From NCBI RefSeq assembly GCF_040869045.1, contig NC_090323.1:270076392-270140391 (forward strand): DNA of 64,000 nucleotides, read 5' to 3'. The notes under the pieces were generated by a model that saw only the letters and a list, made by a program, of their open reading frames with translations, did no database searches and was not told where the DNA came from. Positions 11,254-22,783 of this stretch are shown one piece after another. This stretch comes from Eurosta solidaginis. Its lineage: Eukaryota; Arthropoda; Insecta; Diptera; Tephritidae. The position numbers and the translations under genes were made by a program. Within the stretch, counting starts at the first letter, position 1. Each line of letters begins with the position of its first letter.

Positions 11254-11860
11254 TAGGTTAGGTTAGGTCAATAAAGACCTCACAATAAACTAAATGTGTT
11301 CATAGTGTTACCAAAATTTGTTTGATGACCAAATATTGAAAATCTCTTACTAGTATAAAATAACTTCGTCCTCTTGGCGAATACTAAAAGCTTTTTTAAG
11401 ATCTAGTTTAATAGCGGACTCGAGGTCTGGCAACTCCGCCGATCCTAGTAGCTGGAGCCTTAACCTTAGCGCAGGACACGAACATAGAACATGCTTAACC
11501 GTTTCTTCCTGCAGGTCGCACTTCCTACATATGACTGAAGAGGCCTAACTTATAAGCATGTGATGCCAGAAGGTAGTGTCCAGTTAGTATGCCTATCGGG
11601 AGCCTTAAGTGTTCTCTCTTTAGAGATGTAAGCAACTCTGTAAGTCTAAGCACATGATCTGCGCTACTGTCCACGCCTATCCTGTTTGATCGACCATATG
11701 CAGCTTCTGTCTTTTTTGACATCGTATTGGGATATCTACCGCTGACTCATCGAGTGCTGCACCCACCTTTGCCAACTCTTCGGCCTTTTCGTTACCTGGA
11801 ATAATGTAGTACCTACTGAATTCAGCTCCTTTTTCGAAATCGGAAATAAGTCTGACACAC
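11254..11860 (-). mobile_element. LINE 3' relic, minus strand
   Basis: Minus-strand frames at 11525-11904 give IIPGNEKAEELAKVGAALDE (end of RNase H) and LLTSLKREHLRLPIGILTGH, closely resembling the C-terminus of the LINE at 3956-9425. The knuckle CRKCDLQEETVKHVLCSC-like region and 3' UTR follow down to a tail of TTAGG-like units at 11254-11268. It is broken by stops and truncated at about 11860, just where a repeat with an inverted partner at 14488-14517 begins. Confidence 0.75.
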
Positions 11861-12056
11861 ACTGAAAGAAAAAGACTGGTAAAATCAACTGAAATGCGGG
11901 TCAATTTAACCGAAATTTCTGTTAATTTTTATCCATCGCAACAAGATGTTGAATCAACTGCGCACAAATCGTTGATTCGTAATTGACCGTTTTAGTAGTC
12001 AAATGAACAAAAAAAGTTGCTGCGACAGTTATGTACGAAAGTACCTATGTTCCCAT

Positions 12057-13196
12057 ATAAATAAAGAAATGTAAGGCGCGATAACCTCCGAAAAGATCTA
12101 AGGCCGAGCTTCTCTTCCAATTTGCGTCGTACTCCTCTTGATTTGCCCTACAAATTGGCCGGACGGGACCTATACCTTTTATGCCGACTCCGAACAGCAT
12201 TTGCAAGGCAGATGAGTTTTCACTGAGAGCTTTTCATGGCAGAAATACACTCGGAGCGCTTGCCAAACACTGCCGAGGGTGACCCCGCTTAGAAAAATTG
12301 TCTTCTAATTGAAAACCTTGGGTCATATTCATAGTCAAGTTAAAGTATGCGCTAAAAAAGTTAGAGCATATTTCAATAAAAATCATACTTTATCTTTATC
12401 ATAGTCGCAAAAAAGCCGGATTCATCGGTTAGAGCCATCGCTAAAGTTAGAGAGGCGAAAAGCTGTCACTAAAGCTGTTACTAAAATCTGTCAAATGAAA
12501 TGAAATTTCAATTTACGTGTGTATTCGGTAATTTAAGATGTATTTTTGATTCAAGAAGAGTGAAAATGTCTTACTTTGAGGAAATCGAAAGAGATTTTGA
12601 AATTATTGACAATTCGTGATTAATGAGAAAGCCAAAAATATATAAAGAACGATTTGATCCATTTGTTTTAGGGTACAAGGTTTCTTTAAATACTAAAAAA
12701 TACATAATTCGTTTTTCGAGCAAATCTTATTATTTAATACAATTTGTACTCTTTTTGGTATTAGACAAAAAGTGCACACGGCGATGGTTACTAGGTCATG
12801 TTTCTGAATTTCACTTCTTCATCGGATGGCGAGCTTCGAACTCTAGTACCTGCATTTGAAAACCAAGCTGATGACGAAGTGAAGGCGCAAGAAATGAATA
12901 ACAACAAGCAAACGTCAAGACGAGTGATTTGACAACATTGCTTAATAGACTTTTTTATGTAATAGAATTTTTCCTAAAGTAGGCTCTCGTTACAGCATGC
13001 CACTAAACTGACTATGATATACTTAGAACTGAAATGTACTCTATCTTTTTAATGCCGCACCAAGTGAAGCATACTCTAACTCAGGACTATGAATAAGCCC
13101 CTTATTTCTAAAATTTTGATGTTGCTTTGCCCGGGGTGCAAACCCAGGCCATACGGTGTGGCAGGCGGAGCACGCTACCATCACACCACGGTGGCA
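12057..13196 (-). mobile_element. tRNA-derived SINE, copy 1, interrupted
   Basis: Minus-strand SINE with a tRNA-Gly-like head at about 13107-13196 (A-box-like and B-box-like motifs), a conserved body (12066-12319) and an A/T-rich tail at 12057. The body shares long blocks with copies at 22.33-22.70 kb and 38.80-39.13 kb. A 781-bp Harbinger-like element with a CTT duplication is inserted at 12320-13100. Confidence 0.8.
12320..13100 (+). mobile_element. Harbinger-like deletion derivative inside a SINE
   Basis: Ends are gggtcatattcatagtc (12320-12336) and gactatgaataagccc (13085-13100), an imperfect inverted pair, flanked by CTT on both sides (12317-12319 and 13101-13103). Inside, the frame from 12567 reads MSYFEEIERDFEIIDNS then a stop, then RFDPFVLGYK-like text. 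This resembles the first residues of the Harbinger transposase at 30205 (MEHIERDFEILDGL), so it is probably an internally deleted relative. Confidence 0.65.
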
Positions 13197-13355
13197 CTTA
13201 CTAACCGAACGTCAATTGGGCTTACATCAAATATGCTGGCATACATTAAACATTATACACTTTATTATTTTGTTTTATTAAACGCACGTTCACCAAAATT
13301 TATATTTTATAATTTATTTAATTGTGATTTTTGGCGACCTCTTAATTAATTACTT

Positions 13356-13573
13356 ATTTTGTTTAAAGCTGGCTTCAGGTCAAATTGAGTAAAACACAAT
13401 ATGTTTAAGTTTTACTACCAATATATTTCGGCTACTCTTCCGGTAACCGTCTTCAGGGCGTAAATTGCATTTATTTACACGTCTGCTCTGTCTGACGTGG
13501 AGCTGTGTACACAGCATATTGTGTACATATTGTGTTTTACTCAATTTGACCTGAAGCCAGCTTTAAACAAAAT
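13356..13573. repeat. Short element with 49-bp perfect inverted ends
   Basis: Bases 13356-13404 and 13525-13573 are exact inverted complements over 49 bp, and the similarity continues outward with mismatches. The 120-bp middle has no coding capacity. Arms this long and this perfect suggest a young MITE or foldback. No clear target duplication was seen. Confidence 0.75.
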
Positions 13574-14657
13574 AGGTAAATAATTTATTTAATTTATAGT
13601 TTTGAACTTCGCTTTGCAAATAGAAATGAAAATAGTAGTCACAAAACTGATTCTCAATTCTTTCGGTTGCAGCTCAGCTCATTCTCAATACCTTTTCTCG
13701 CATGTAGTTGACACACTTGATTGTTTCGAACAAAACTTGTATAAATGTTTGACATAACATTTTAAATAGATAACTTGTAAGTTATAGAAAAGTAAAGAAT
13801 CAAATCGCTAGAAGGTAATTCACCACTGGAGTAACTTTAAATGTAATTCGGCAAGTTTAATTTTCGTAACACTTTAAGTTGAAACGGTTCCAAAGCAACT
13901 CAAACTTTTATGTTGTCGGAAACATCAACATTAAAAAAGGATGTTTTTTTTTATCTCATTAAATTCGTTCGCGTGAGTGAAAATTCGTAAAAACTTGAAC
14001 AAAATGTTACTAACTTTGGAAAAATCCTGTTCGTTCAAAAAAACTTTTGCACAGTAAATTCAAAAAAGGGTTTTTCGTTTTGTATTGATAACTGAAAAGC
14101 TGGTTTTTTGTTGTTTTCCCATTTTGTGTTTTTTCGATTTGGTGTTTTTCTTATTTTGGTATTTTTTTTAAACAAGTGGCACCAACGGCATAAGTACAAA
14201 GTAGAGAGCGCAGTGAGCGTAAAATTCTCTATGAAATTTGCTCATGGATTGACTGTTGATCGCAGTTGAAATGACCAGTGAAATCAGTTGTGTTAACAAA
14301 AAAAAAAAGTTAGATTGATTAGGAATCTGCCAATTTTACAGAATTTTGTTAACTTAAGAGCAACAATTTCTCTGCTGTTGAAATGACTAAACTAATTTGT
14401 TCGTTTGACAAAGAACTCGGTCGAATTAACCGTACTTCGATCAATTTCACCGAATCTCCGTTAAGTCAAGAACAACAGAACCGATTTGTTGATTTTACTA
14501 GCACCATTTCTTTCAGTTCACTTGATCTACGAAAAAATGTGTTCAATTTTTTTTTTTTTTAACATTTACGCGTCAGTTCTTATTTTATTATTCAACTTAA
14601 TTTTCTATTTCCAAAACAAATAAGCCAAATTTAATCAGTTTTTCGACTTTACATAAA
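13574..14657. other. Region upstream of succinyl-CoA ligase alpha
   Basis: AT-rich, with degenerate repeats resembling those at 11.9 kb in 14220-14517. No TATA box stands out in front of the gene. The 14518-14657 stretch includes a T-run and a tcagttct (14573-14580) that could serve as an initiator, which is speculative. No other gene was seen. Confidence 0.35.
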
Positions 14658-15659
14658 ATGTACTCAGCCTCTTCGTTATTTCGCAAGGCGCTACTAACCA
14701 GCCGCAATTCTTTAATGACAGCACTACGCAAGCAGGCAGACTACAACAAGACTCGAGTAAATCTTAAGCTCACGGCCGATTCCACATTGATATGTCAAGG
14801 CTTTACAGGTAAACAGGCAACATTTCATTGTCAGGAAACGCTCAAATATGGCACAAAGTTAGTTGGTGGTGTATCGCCGAATAAAGGTGGCACCAAACAT
14901 TTGGATAAACCCGTCTTCGCCACAATCGAGGAGGCTAAAAAGGAGCTGAACCCACACGCGACTGTGCTCTATGTGCCGGCGTCTAGGGCTGCAAAAGCAA
15001 TCGATGATGCGCTCAAAGCTGAGATTCCTCTCATCGTAATAATCACCGAGGGTATACCGCAACATGACATGGTGCGGGTCAAAGATGCTTTAATGCAACA
15101 AGAAAAAAGTCGTATTGTTGGTCCCAATTGTCCTGGAGTGATAGTGCCCGAGCTGTGTAAAATTGGTATTATGCCCGGAAATATACATAAACGAGGCTGT
15201 GTGGGTGTGGTCTCACGTTCCGGCACATTGACTTACGAAGCCGTCAATCAAACGACGAAAATTGGTCTGGGACAAAGTTTGGTTGTGGGCATAGGCGGTG
15301 ATCCATTTAATGGTACCAATTATATTGATTGTCTAGATATCTTTCTTAATGATCCTGAAACGAAAGGTATTGTGTTGATTGGCGAAATAGGTGGCAGTGC
15401 GGAGGAGGACGCCGCTGAATACTTAAAACAGCACAATAGCGGAGAAAAGGCCAAACCAATTGTTTCATTTATAGCTGGACGAACAGCACCACCCGGTAGG
15501 CGCATGGGTCATGCTGGCGCTATTATTTCGGGTGGTAAAGGTGCAGCGATCGACAAGGTCAAAGCATTGGAGAAGGCAAATGTCATAGTGTCGGAAAGTC
15601 CAACTAAACTTGGAGATTTATTGCATGCAGAGATGAAAAGGCAGAAATTAGTGGAGTGA
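14658..15659 (+). CDS. Scsalpha: Succinyl-CoA ligase [ADP/GDP-forming] subunit alpha, mitochondrial
   Basis: A 333-residue intact protein of the usual family length. It joins the beta subunit in the mitochondrial matrix to interconvert succinyl-CoA and succinate with formation of ATP or GTP in the TCA cycle. Residues 1-28 are rich in Ser, Arg, Lys and Leu without acids, as in a mitochondrial presequence. The CoA-binding Rossmann part follows ([20 protein letters not shown], residues 46-65; [14 protein letters not shown]-like [10 protein letters not shown], 129-138). Next come VGPNCPGVI and [10 protein letters not shown], and the ligase part with [18 protein letters not shown]; His285 is the phosphorylated histidine by position. 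The frame has no intron. A polyadenylation signal AATAAA lies at 15715-15720. Whether this is the main gene or an intronless paralog cannot be told here. Confidence 0.97.
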   Translation: MYSASSLFRKALLTSRNSLMTALRKQADYNKTRVNLKLTADSTLICQGFTGKQATFHCQETLKYGTKLVGGVSPNKGGTKHLDKPVFATIEEAKKELNPHATVLYVPASRAAKAIDDALKAEIPLIVIITEGIPQHDMVRVKDALMQQEKSRIVGPNCPGVIVPELCKIGIMPGNIHKRGCVGVVSRSGTLTYEAVNQTTKIGLGQSLVVGIGGDPFNGTNYIDCLDIFLNDPETKGIVLIGEIGGSAEEDAAEYLKQHNSGEKAKPIVSFIAGRTAPPGRRMGHAGAIISGGKGAAIDKVKALEKANVIVSESPTKLGDLLHAEMKRQKLVE

Positions 15660-15714
15660 GGCAGGTGAAACGGCGTTCTTTGCGGTAATTGGTGTTCATA
15701 TGTGTTACCATTTA

Positions 15715-15720
15715 AATAAA
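15715..15720 (+). terminator. Polyadenylation signal of the ligase gene
   Basis: AATAAA 56 bases after the stop codon. A second copy lies at 15744-15749 within ttaataaaaaaaatt. Confidence 0.7.
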
Positions 15721-15749
15721 TACGCTTTTCTGCTTACATATGTTAATAA

Positions 15750-17913
15750 AAAAAATTACGTTAAATATTCGTTCAAATTTGGTTTTAAATTGTTCATTTC
15801 TTGAGTAAGTGGAAAACATGGCAGGGTCTGGTGATTGGGTTGTCAATGTCAGGGACATCACGACAGACATGTGTCTGGCGGAATTTCGTGCTGGATATCG
15901 TAGCAGTGCATCTGAAGAATCCACGTATTAGCAAACTGAAGACAGCCAGCACAGTTTTGATTATGCACTCATGTAGAAACTCGGGGGATGGCTGACGGCA
16001 TGTCGAAAGAGAGCTAAAAGTCCAGGTCTGCTCAAACACATTACGAATGTAGCGGCATTTAATTTCGTCCGGTTTGACTGATGGACTTCGCATATTAAGA
16101 CTTGGCTTAAACTTAGTTGCTGCTTCGATATCCGATAAATCTGCCCCTATGTGGATTAAGCCCTTAGCTAGAAGAGCCATTGCGGCACCCTTAGATAAGG
16201 TTACAATACATCCGAAATTTGGTAAATCTTTACTTTAGCTAACAACTGGTATCATGGAAAAATATCGGAAGAGGTTTTTTTATTTCTGTCAAAACGTATT
16301 TCCAACAAACAGAAAAAATTACCGCGGAAATATTTTTTTTTGGGGGGGGTGGGGTGGAGGTGGTGGGACCACAAAATCATCGAAATCACAACACCCACAT
16401 GAAAATTTTAAATTGTTTGCTAATATCTCTTGGACAAAAAAATACCAGTTTCCGAACTCGTGGTCCATGGTCCAAAGCAGAGCCGGCCAAAAGTTGCACA
16501 TTGCGCAATTTGAGTTCGTATTTTCACACAGACACTAACGATGTGCGATCACGATCGTTTGCTTTCGCTTGTCACTCACTAAAATCAACAGTGAATGCAA
16601 AAGGAAAAGTCCATGCTACTTTTTGGGCACATAATAAAAACAATATGCTGCAATGTTAAAGTGACTTTTAATACGTTTTAGTTAGTGTTATTAAGTTCCT
16701 TTGAACATACATATTAATATTGACAATTTAAATATTAATAATTAATAATAATTAATTAATTATTAATAAATATTGACAATTTAATATAAGTAACTTTTTA
16801 TACGTTCTACTTAGTTTTATTAATTTTCATAAATTTTTTTTGTTGAATAACTTTATGTTTTGAAAATATATATTTCTATCTTTACATTTACTTTTTTTTA
16901 TAGTTCTTTCTTAATGAGAAAGTGATTTTTTTAAGTAAATTTTGCATTGAAGAAACACCATGCCTTCTTTTATAAAAAAGTTTTATCTGGCTAGCTCGAC
17001 CCCCGCGTTCTTAGTTATATGAATATAAATAAATATTATTAGGATTAGCTTGAAATCAAATAACTAGAGTCCTTTTTAATTTCGAACTTCACAGTCCACA
17101 TTTTCTTTTAGCACACTGTGGGGAGTTCTCACTCAATTTTTACACACACTTATGCAATTGTTTTAGTATTTGTGTGGCCGGCTCTGGTCCAAAGCGCGTC
17201 TTTTGAAACCACTCACGATATTTTTGAGTGATTTTAGCAGTTGAGCTAAAATAAATAATTTCTCGAATTTTTGCGAAAACGCTTGTGAGATTTGTTTGCA
17301 TTATTTTAGTCACACAATTCATAGAAGTTTGTTTTTAAATTATCGAAAATAGAAAAAAAATTTATTGTCGATATTTGATAAAAATTACTACCACTATTTC
17401 CGTGTTCGCTGATGTAACATAATTCTGATCATTTTTGGTCGACACGCGTACAAAGGCCATAATGCACAAAATATCAGCTTGCAATATTTATCGCTAAAAT
17501 TCTTGGTTGTTTACTACAATAAAAACAACTTTATTAATAACCAAGTGTGAATTACACAAATAACAATCGAACGCAACAAAACAACAATATTACTTTCCTC
17601 AGCTGTTATTAGCACTTCTGTTGTTGGTGTTTAAGTGTTAATGGTGAAATGTATTGTGTTACAACAACAATGTATTATGCACTCAAATGTACAGTTATGC
17701 TGTTCATGAAATATTTCGATTTTTTAACGAAGTTGTTGCTTAAAAACAGGGGCCGCTCTACTTTGATATGGGATTTTTGAGTCGTAAGAATAAATTCGCT
17801 ATAACTTCGTTGTCATTTCATTGCTGAAATAGATTTCTGCTGGCCAACACGGCGGCCTTTGGGATACGACATAAAGTCAACTGACTTACATATTTAAAAT
17901 CAAATAAACCTTT
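15750..17913. other. Intergenic region without supported gene
   Basis: It holds overlapping open frames on both strands at 15794-16180 with no recognisable domain. A G-rich tract at 16339-16370 (runs of 8, 4, 2, 2 and 3 G) could form a G-quadruplex. An AT-only stretch lies at about 16720-16800. A short motif with ggtccaaagc and ggccggct occurs at both 16471-16490 and 17174-17195. Confidence 0.35.
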
Positions 17914-18860
17914 TTATATCTTTCATGAAAATGAAATGGTATATTAATTTCGTCACGAATCCCAAAATTGTAAGTCCTTAAAGGAAACTAGATAGACCCA
18001 CCATTAAGTATACCGAAATAATCACGATGAAGAGCTGAGTTGATTTAGCCATGTCCGTCTGTCCGTCTGTCTGTTTGTATGCAAACTAGTCCCTCAATTT
18101 TTGAGATATCTTGATAAAATTTGGTGAGCGGGTGTATTTAGGTGTCCGATTAGACATTTGTCGGAACCGGCCGGATCGGACCACTATAGCATATATCCTC
18201 CATACAACCGATTTTTTAGAAAAAGAGGATTTTTTTTATATCTTCCTCCATTTATCAGATTGAAGCTTCAAACTTCACCATATAATTTCGTATATTGCAC
18301 ATATTGTTGCCTCAAAAAATTGATGAGATCGGTCGTATATATAGTATATATCTCCCACAACCGATTGTTCAGATAAGAAACTTTTCGTAATTACTGCCCA
18401 TTTTAACAGCTATAAGCTTCAAATTTCACCAGTTGCGTACGTATATAGCATATATTGTTGTGTGAAAAAATCATAGAGATCGGTGGTATATATAGTATAT
18501 ACCCCATATAAACTGTCATTTTTGCCCCTTTTTTACGTCTAGAAGCTTAAAGTTTCATAAAATTTCATCAAATACTTTACGTCATATCTTGTTGAGATAC
18601 GTGATTCGTAGTCATAGGTTTTATATGCAGACCACAAAAAAGTGAAACTTTGCATCCTCACACAAATTACCTACCTATTTTTTATTTTATATTTATTTTA
18701 AAAATCGTTTAGGTATGTACATCTGTTCACTATACATTTCTTATCTTATACAGCCGATTATTTGAAGATTACGAACGAGATGAGATTATTGTTCAGCCCC
18801 ATTCATGAAAGCTATGAAGTCTTCGGCACAGCCGAAGACTGTCCCGTCATTACTTGTTTC
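17914..18860 (+). mobile_element. DINE-1-like non-autonomous Helentron
   Basis: It begins with ttatatctttcatgaaaatg and contains the block atttagccatgtccgtctgt (from 18043), which is shared with Drosophila INE-1/DINE-1 elements. It ends with a strong hairpin, agtcttcggc ... gccgaagact (18818-18840), followed by a short T-rich tail ending attacttgttt. The motif ttcatgaaa occurs near both ends as expected for subterminal repeats of this class. No protein is encoded. A different family from the three copies at 21, 40 and 48 kb. Confidence 0.7.
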
Positions 18861-19750
18861 TTTTCATTTCAAAAAAAGTTTAATTTGATTTTAAAAAAAG
18901 TTTCTTTTGAAATAAAAAAAATTTCATTTGCTATATTTTTGAGATTATTATTTGACTATATTCGAACTAATTCAGGATCAATGCGGGTCTATTTTATATT
19001 TCCGCATCACATATGGATTATTAACGGAACCATTTAGGAATAATTACTAGATTATTTTCGGTATTATTTGAAACAATTTTTCGATACTAACTTCCAGACA
19101 TTTTCGATTTCACTTTGAGAACATTTTGGGACCGTTTCAGGATTTGCTATTATTTCGAGATCATACCAGAACCAATTCAGAGCAGAAAAGGCTTTGAAGA
19201 GACTTGCAAGGTATGGCGCATAGTATCAATTTTACCCAAATATTCGATAAAGTTTCGTAATATTGAATGAGGACCTAAGGCATGTGTAAACTTGTTCTTT
19301 ACTTGAAACATGAGGGTAAATTTTTGACAAATTCTCAAATAACTCCGAGCTAAAAAAACTAACGCCGTTCTGCAGGTGGGCACAGGCACAATGCAACACC
19401 TGATCGCAAAGAACAGAGCCAACAACTATTGCAAAGCCTTCGTTACCTACAAACATACGCCTCACAAAAATATCCCTTAGCCGATCGACAGTATTTTTGG
19501 ACGAAAGTAAAAAAATATGCAAAAAATAATACAGCTGGGATGAAGTTGTATTACGTCTTGACGTGGCTTTAGCCGAGAGTGTTTATATCAAAACAGTCGT
19601 CGCCTTGTCCATCCTGCTGTCGCCTTATATCAATTTTTCACAGAATATTCAAAAAACTTTGTATTTGCTCTCAATATCACCTCGGGGGAGTTTGGAGATA
19701 TCTGCTGGATCGTGTCTGGGACTACGATGTAATAAAATAATATTCGGCTG
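18861..19750. other. Unassigned spacer with a decayed duplicated motif
   Basis: The stretch 19431-19500 (cttcgtt ... cctcacaaaaatatccctta gccgatc) is repeated in decayed form at 19915-19960 inside the next repeat. The open frames at 19177-19522 (minus) have no recognised domain. Confidence 0.35.
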
Positions 19751-19754
19751 TATA

Positions 19755-20145
19755 ACATAATTCCGTCTTACAAAATCCCGAAATTCGAAATCCTGAAACA
19801 CATAATCCCAACACAAGCAAATCCCGAAAATTCATAGTCCTAACACGACCAAATTGCGACAGTTGATTATCCCGAAAGGACCGATCAAACATCTATTGCG
19901 TAGGTGGCCTTCGACTGCGTCTCACAAAAATAACCCTTAGCCGATCCAATACCGTGATCCGCAGTATTTCTGCGCAGACCACCTTTCCGTGTAGACGTTA
20001 TGTGTAATAGCGAAATTTTAGTAAATTTTCCATAATTGTGTCTTTTCGGGATTCGTTATGGGTGGATTGTGGCTGGTCGGGACTTCTGAAAACTATTGGG
20101 ATTATGTAATGTCGGGACTCTGAAAGTCGGGATTATTATGTGCAC
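19755..20145. repeat. Foldback-like repeat with arms of an atcccga motif
   Basis: The left arm (about 19755-19880) holds several degenerate copies of ataatcccgaa. The right arm (about 20040-20145) holds the complement, tcgggattat. The ends are thus inverted arrays of a ~12-bp motif around a middle that contains a copy of the 19.45-kb motif. This resembles a small foldback element; no target duplication was identified. Confidence 0.5.
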
Positions 20146-20975
20146 GCAGTCAAATCTCATAGGCAGTGGTGACAGGCTTTATCTATGATTATTTCAATGC
20201 AGCGGCTCGCAATAAGCGCTTAATCTTAATAAAGTCGCTTTAAGTAACACCAAAAAGGATAATATTATAAGAAATTGATAACATTTTTTTTGTACTCGAA
20301 CTCAAAAATGCCAGCTGATGGATGAAGAACTGTCCCAGCTGCAGGAAGGTTTCTTTAATTATTATTACATGAATTCACTCGTTCTTAATACTACAAAACC
20401 TCAACAGGTGATACTGCAATCGTCTTTAAAGCAAAGGCAAATGTACTTTTTTAAGGATATACATACATACATACATACATACAATGCATAACAACATACG
20501 ATTCCATGTGCCTATGTATTTTCCATTACTCACATTGTCGATGCAAAGTGTAATTAATATTTAGCTGAAACAGATGTTTATTTACAGCCAGTTGCATTCG
20601 CACAAAATTTACAATTATTTTCTTTTTCTTGGTTTTAGAACGAGAATCAGGGAACTGCACAGTTACGGGTTTGCTTACAAATCCATACTGCAAATACATA
20701 TAAATGCATACACATACAATCATAAATTTTGACGTTTGGATATACATAGGTACAGATGTAACTACGTAGGTAGTAACGTTTTGGCAGGTCAAGGTGTGGA
20801 GCAAAATGTAAAAATAAGAAAGGTCTTAAGCGGTTAAGAATAAAAAAAATTATTGAGCAGGTGGCTTCATTAGCAGCACGCGTGCAACAAGTAATTACAC
20901 ACACATATATACATGCATGCATACATACATACCTTACCTGTAGAGACTCACAAAAGGTGCAGCAGATGCTCGTTT
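20146..20975. other. Spacer with CATA microsatellites
   Basis: Tetranucleotide CATA runs lie at about 20459-20483 and 20905-20932. Frames on the minus strand at 20526-21024 have no recognised domain and are partly read through these repeats. Confidence 0.5.
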
Positions 20976-22169
20976 TTATACTCAGCTGAGCAGAGCTCAC
21001 AGAGTATATTAACTTTGTTCGCATAACGGTAATCCGTAACGGCCTAAACTAATCGAGATAGATATAGACTTCTATATATCAAAATGGTCTGGGTGAAAAA
21101 AGAAATTCATTTAGCCATGTCCGTCCGTCCGTCCGTCTGTAAACACGATAACTTGAGTAAATTTTTAAGTATCTTGATGAAATTTGGTATGTAGGTTCCC
21201 GGGCGCTCATCTCAGATCGCTATTTAAAATGAATGAAATCGGACTACAACCACACCCACTTTTTCGATATCGAAAATTTCGAAAAACCGAAGAAGTGCGA
21301 TAATTCATTACCAAAGACGGATAAAGCGATGAAACTTGTTAGGTGCGTTGACCTTATAACGCAAAATGGAAAATTAGAAAAATTTTGTACAATGGGCGTA
21401 GCACCGCCCACTTTTAAAAGAAGGTAATTTAAAAGTTTTGCAAGCTGTAATTTGGCAGTCGTTGAAGATATCATGATGAAATTTGGTAGGCATATTATTC
21501 CTATTACTATATATGTGCTAAATAAAAATTAGCGAAATCGGATGACGAACACGACCACTTTTATTAAAAAAATTTTTTTAAGTCAAATTTTAACAAAAAA
21601 ATTAATATCTTTACAGTATAAAAGTAAATTATGTCAACATTCCACTCCAGTAATGATATGATGCAACAAAATACAAAGATAAAAGAAAATTTCAAAATGG
21701 GCGTAACTCCGCCCTTTTTCATTTAATTCGTCTAGAATACTTTTAATGCCATAAATCGAACAAAAATTTACCAATCCTTGTGAAATTTGGTAGGGACATA
21801 GATTCTATAACAGTAACTGTTTTCTGTGAAAACGGGCGAAATCGGTTGAAGCCACGCCCAGTTTTTGTACACAGTCGTCCGTCTGTCCTTCCGCTCGGCC
21901 GTTAACACGATAACTTGGGCAAAAAAACGATATATCTTAACTAAACTTAGTTTACGTACTTATCTGAAGTCACTTCATCTTGGTATAAAATATGGCCAAA
22001 ATCCGACTATGACCACGCCCACTTTTCCGATATCGAAAATTACGAAAAATGAAAAAAATATAACTTTAGAAAAAACTTTGTAAAATGGGTGTGACACCTA
22101 CCACATTAAGCAGAAGAAAATGAAAAATCAAAAGCCCTTGGAATCTTGGCAGGAATACTGGTCGTGGTA

Positions 22170-22198
22170 TGACATAAAAAAAAAAATAAATGTAAGGC
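22170..22198 (-). mobile_element. Very short SINE tail insertion
   Basis: Compared with copy B of the Helentron (41150), copy A has an extra stretch made of an A-run plus ataaatgtaaggcgcga, which equals the tail end of the SINE at 22330-22700. It is a 5'-truncated SINE of under 30 bases. Such extreme truncation is what target-primed reverse transcription can leave. Confidence 0.6.
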
Positions 22199-22329
22199 GC
22201 GATATATAAATAAATTAGCGGTACCCGACAGAAGATGTTCTGGGTCACCCTGGTCCACATTTTGGTCGATATCTCGAAAACGCCTTCACATATACAACTA
22301 AGGGATACTCCCTTTTAAAACCCCCATTA

Positions 22330-22700
22330 AATAAATAAAAAAAAAAAATAAATGTAAGGCGCGATAACCTCCGAAGAGATCTAAGGCCGAGCTTCTCTTC
22401 CAATTTGCGTCGTGCTCCTCTTGATTTTCCCTACAAATTGGCCGGACGGGACCTACATGTTTTATGCCGACTCCGAACGGCATCTGCAAGGCAGATGAGT
22501 TTTCACTGAGAGCTTTTCATGGCAGAAATACACCCGGAGCGCTTGCCAGACACTGCCGAGGGGCGACCCCGCTTAGAAAAATTTTCTTCTAATTGAAAAA
22601 TCTTATTTCTAAAATTTTGATGTTGCTTTGCCCGGGAGTTGAACCCAGGGCATACGGAGTGATAGGCGGATCACGCTACCATCACACCACGGTGGCCGCC
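22330..22700 (-). mobile_element. tRNA-derived SINE, copy 2 (most complete)
   Basis: On the minus strand the head reads gtggtgtgatggtagcgtga, resembling the 5' half of tRNA-Gly, with a B-box-like ggttcaactcc at 22636-22646 (complement). A ~280-bp body and an A-run/ataaatgtaag tail follow at 22330-22357. The internal A and B boxes would serve as an RNA polymerase III promoter. It is inserted in Helentron copy A. Four copies occur in the window, all on the minus strand. Confidence 0.85.
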
Positions 22701-22783
22701 GATTTCCCCTTATTTTGTCTTCAAAGCTCTCAGCTGAGTATGTAATGTTGGGTTACACCCGAACTTAGCCTTCCTTACTTGTT

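Larger units (their letters stand above)
11861..14517. repeat. Inverted pair of ~30-bp ends bounding a composite repeat
   Basis: The sequence actgaaagaaa followed by tggtaaaatcaac at 11861-11889 has an inverted counterpart at 14488-14517, with about four differences. Both regions continue into similar text (runs such as aatttaaccgaaatttctgtt and its relatives), so they could be the two ends of one element filled by later insertions, or two decayed copies of one MITE. No target duplication was found, so the unit is uncertain. Confidence 0.4.
20976..22783 (+). mobile_element. DINE-1-like Helentron, copy A, with SINE insertions
   Basis: Starts ttatactcagctgagcagag and ends with a hairpin (gggttacaccc core at 22750) and ttagccttccttacttgtt. 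It contains the atttagccatgtccgtccgt block (21112 onward), a GTCC microsatellite, and repeated blocks of the type 'atctt gatgaaatttggta', 'cgatatcgaaaa' and 'atgggcgt..caccgcccac'. Copies B (39858-41563) and C (47021-49373) match it nearly end to end. A 28-base SINE tail is inserted at about 22170-22198 and a full SINE at 22330-22700. The internal tandem units found in copies B and C are almost absent. Confidence 0.8.

Noticed and set aside
15794..16180. A 128-codon minus-strand frame downstream of the ligase gene
   Set aside because: Open frames exist on both strands here and none shows a known domain. It was kept only as an unassigned note.
22620..22700. Possible tRNA-Gly gene
   Set aside because: It is the tRNA-like head of a SINE: the acceptor stem does not pair and the sequence continues into the SINE body.
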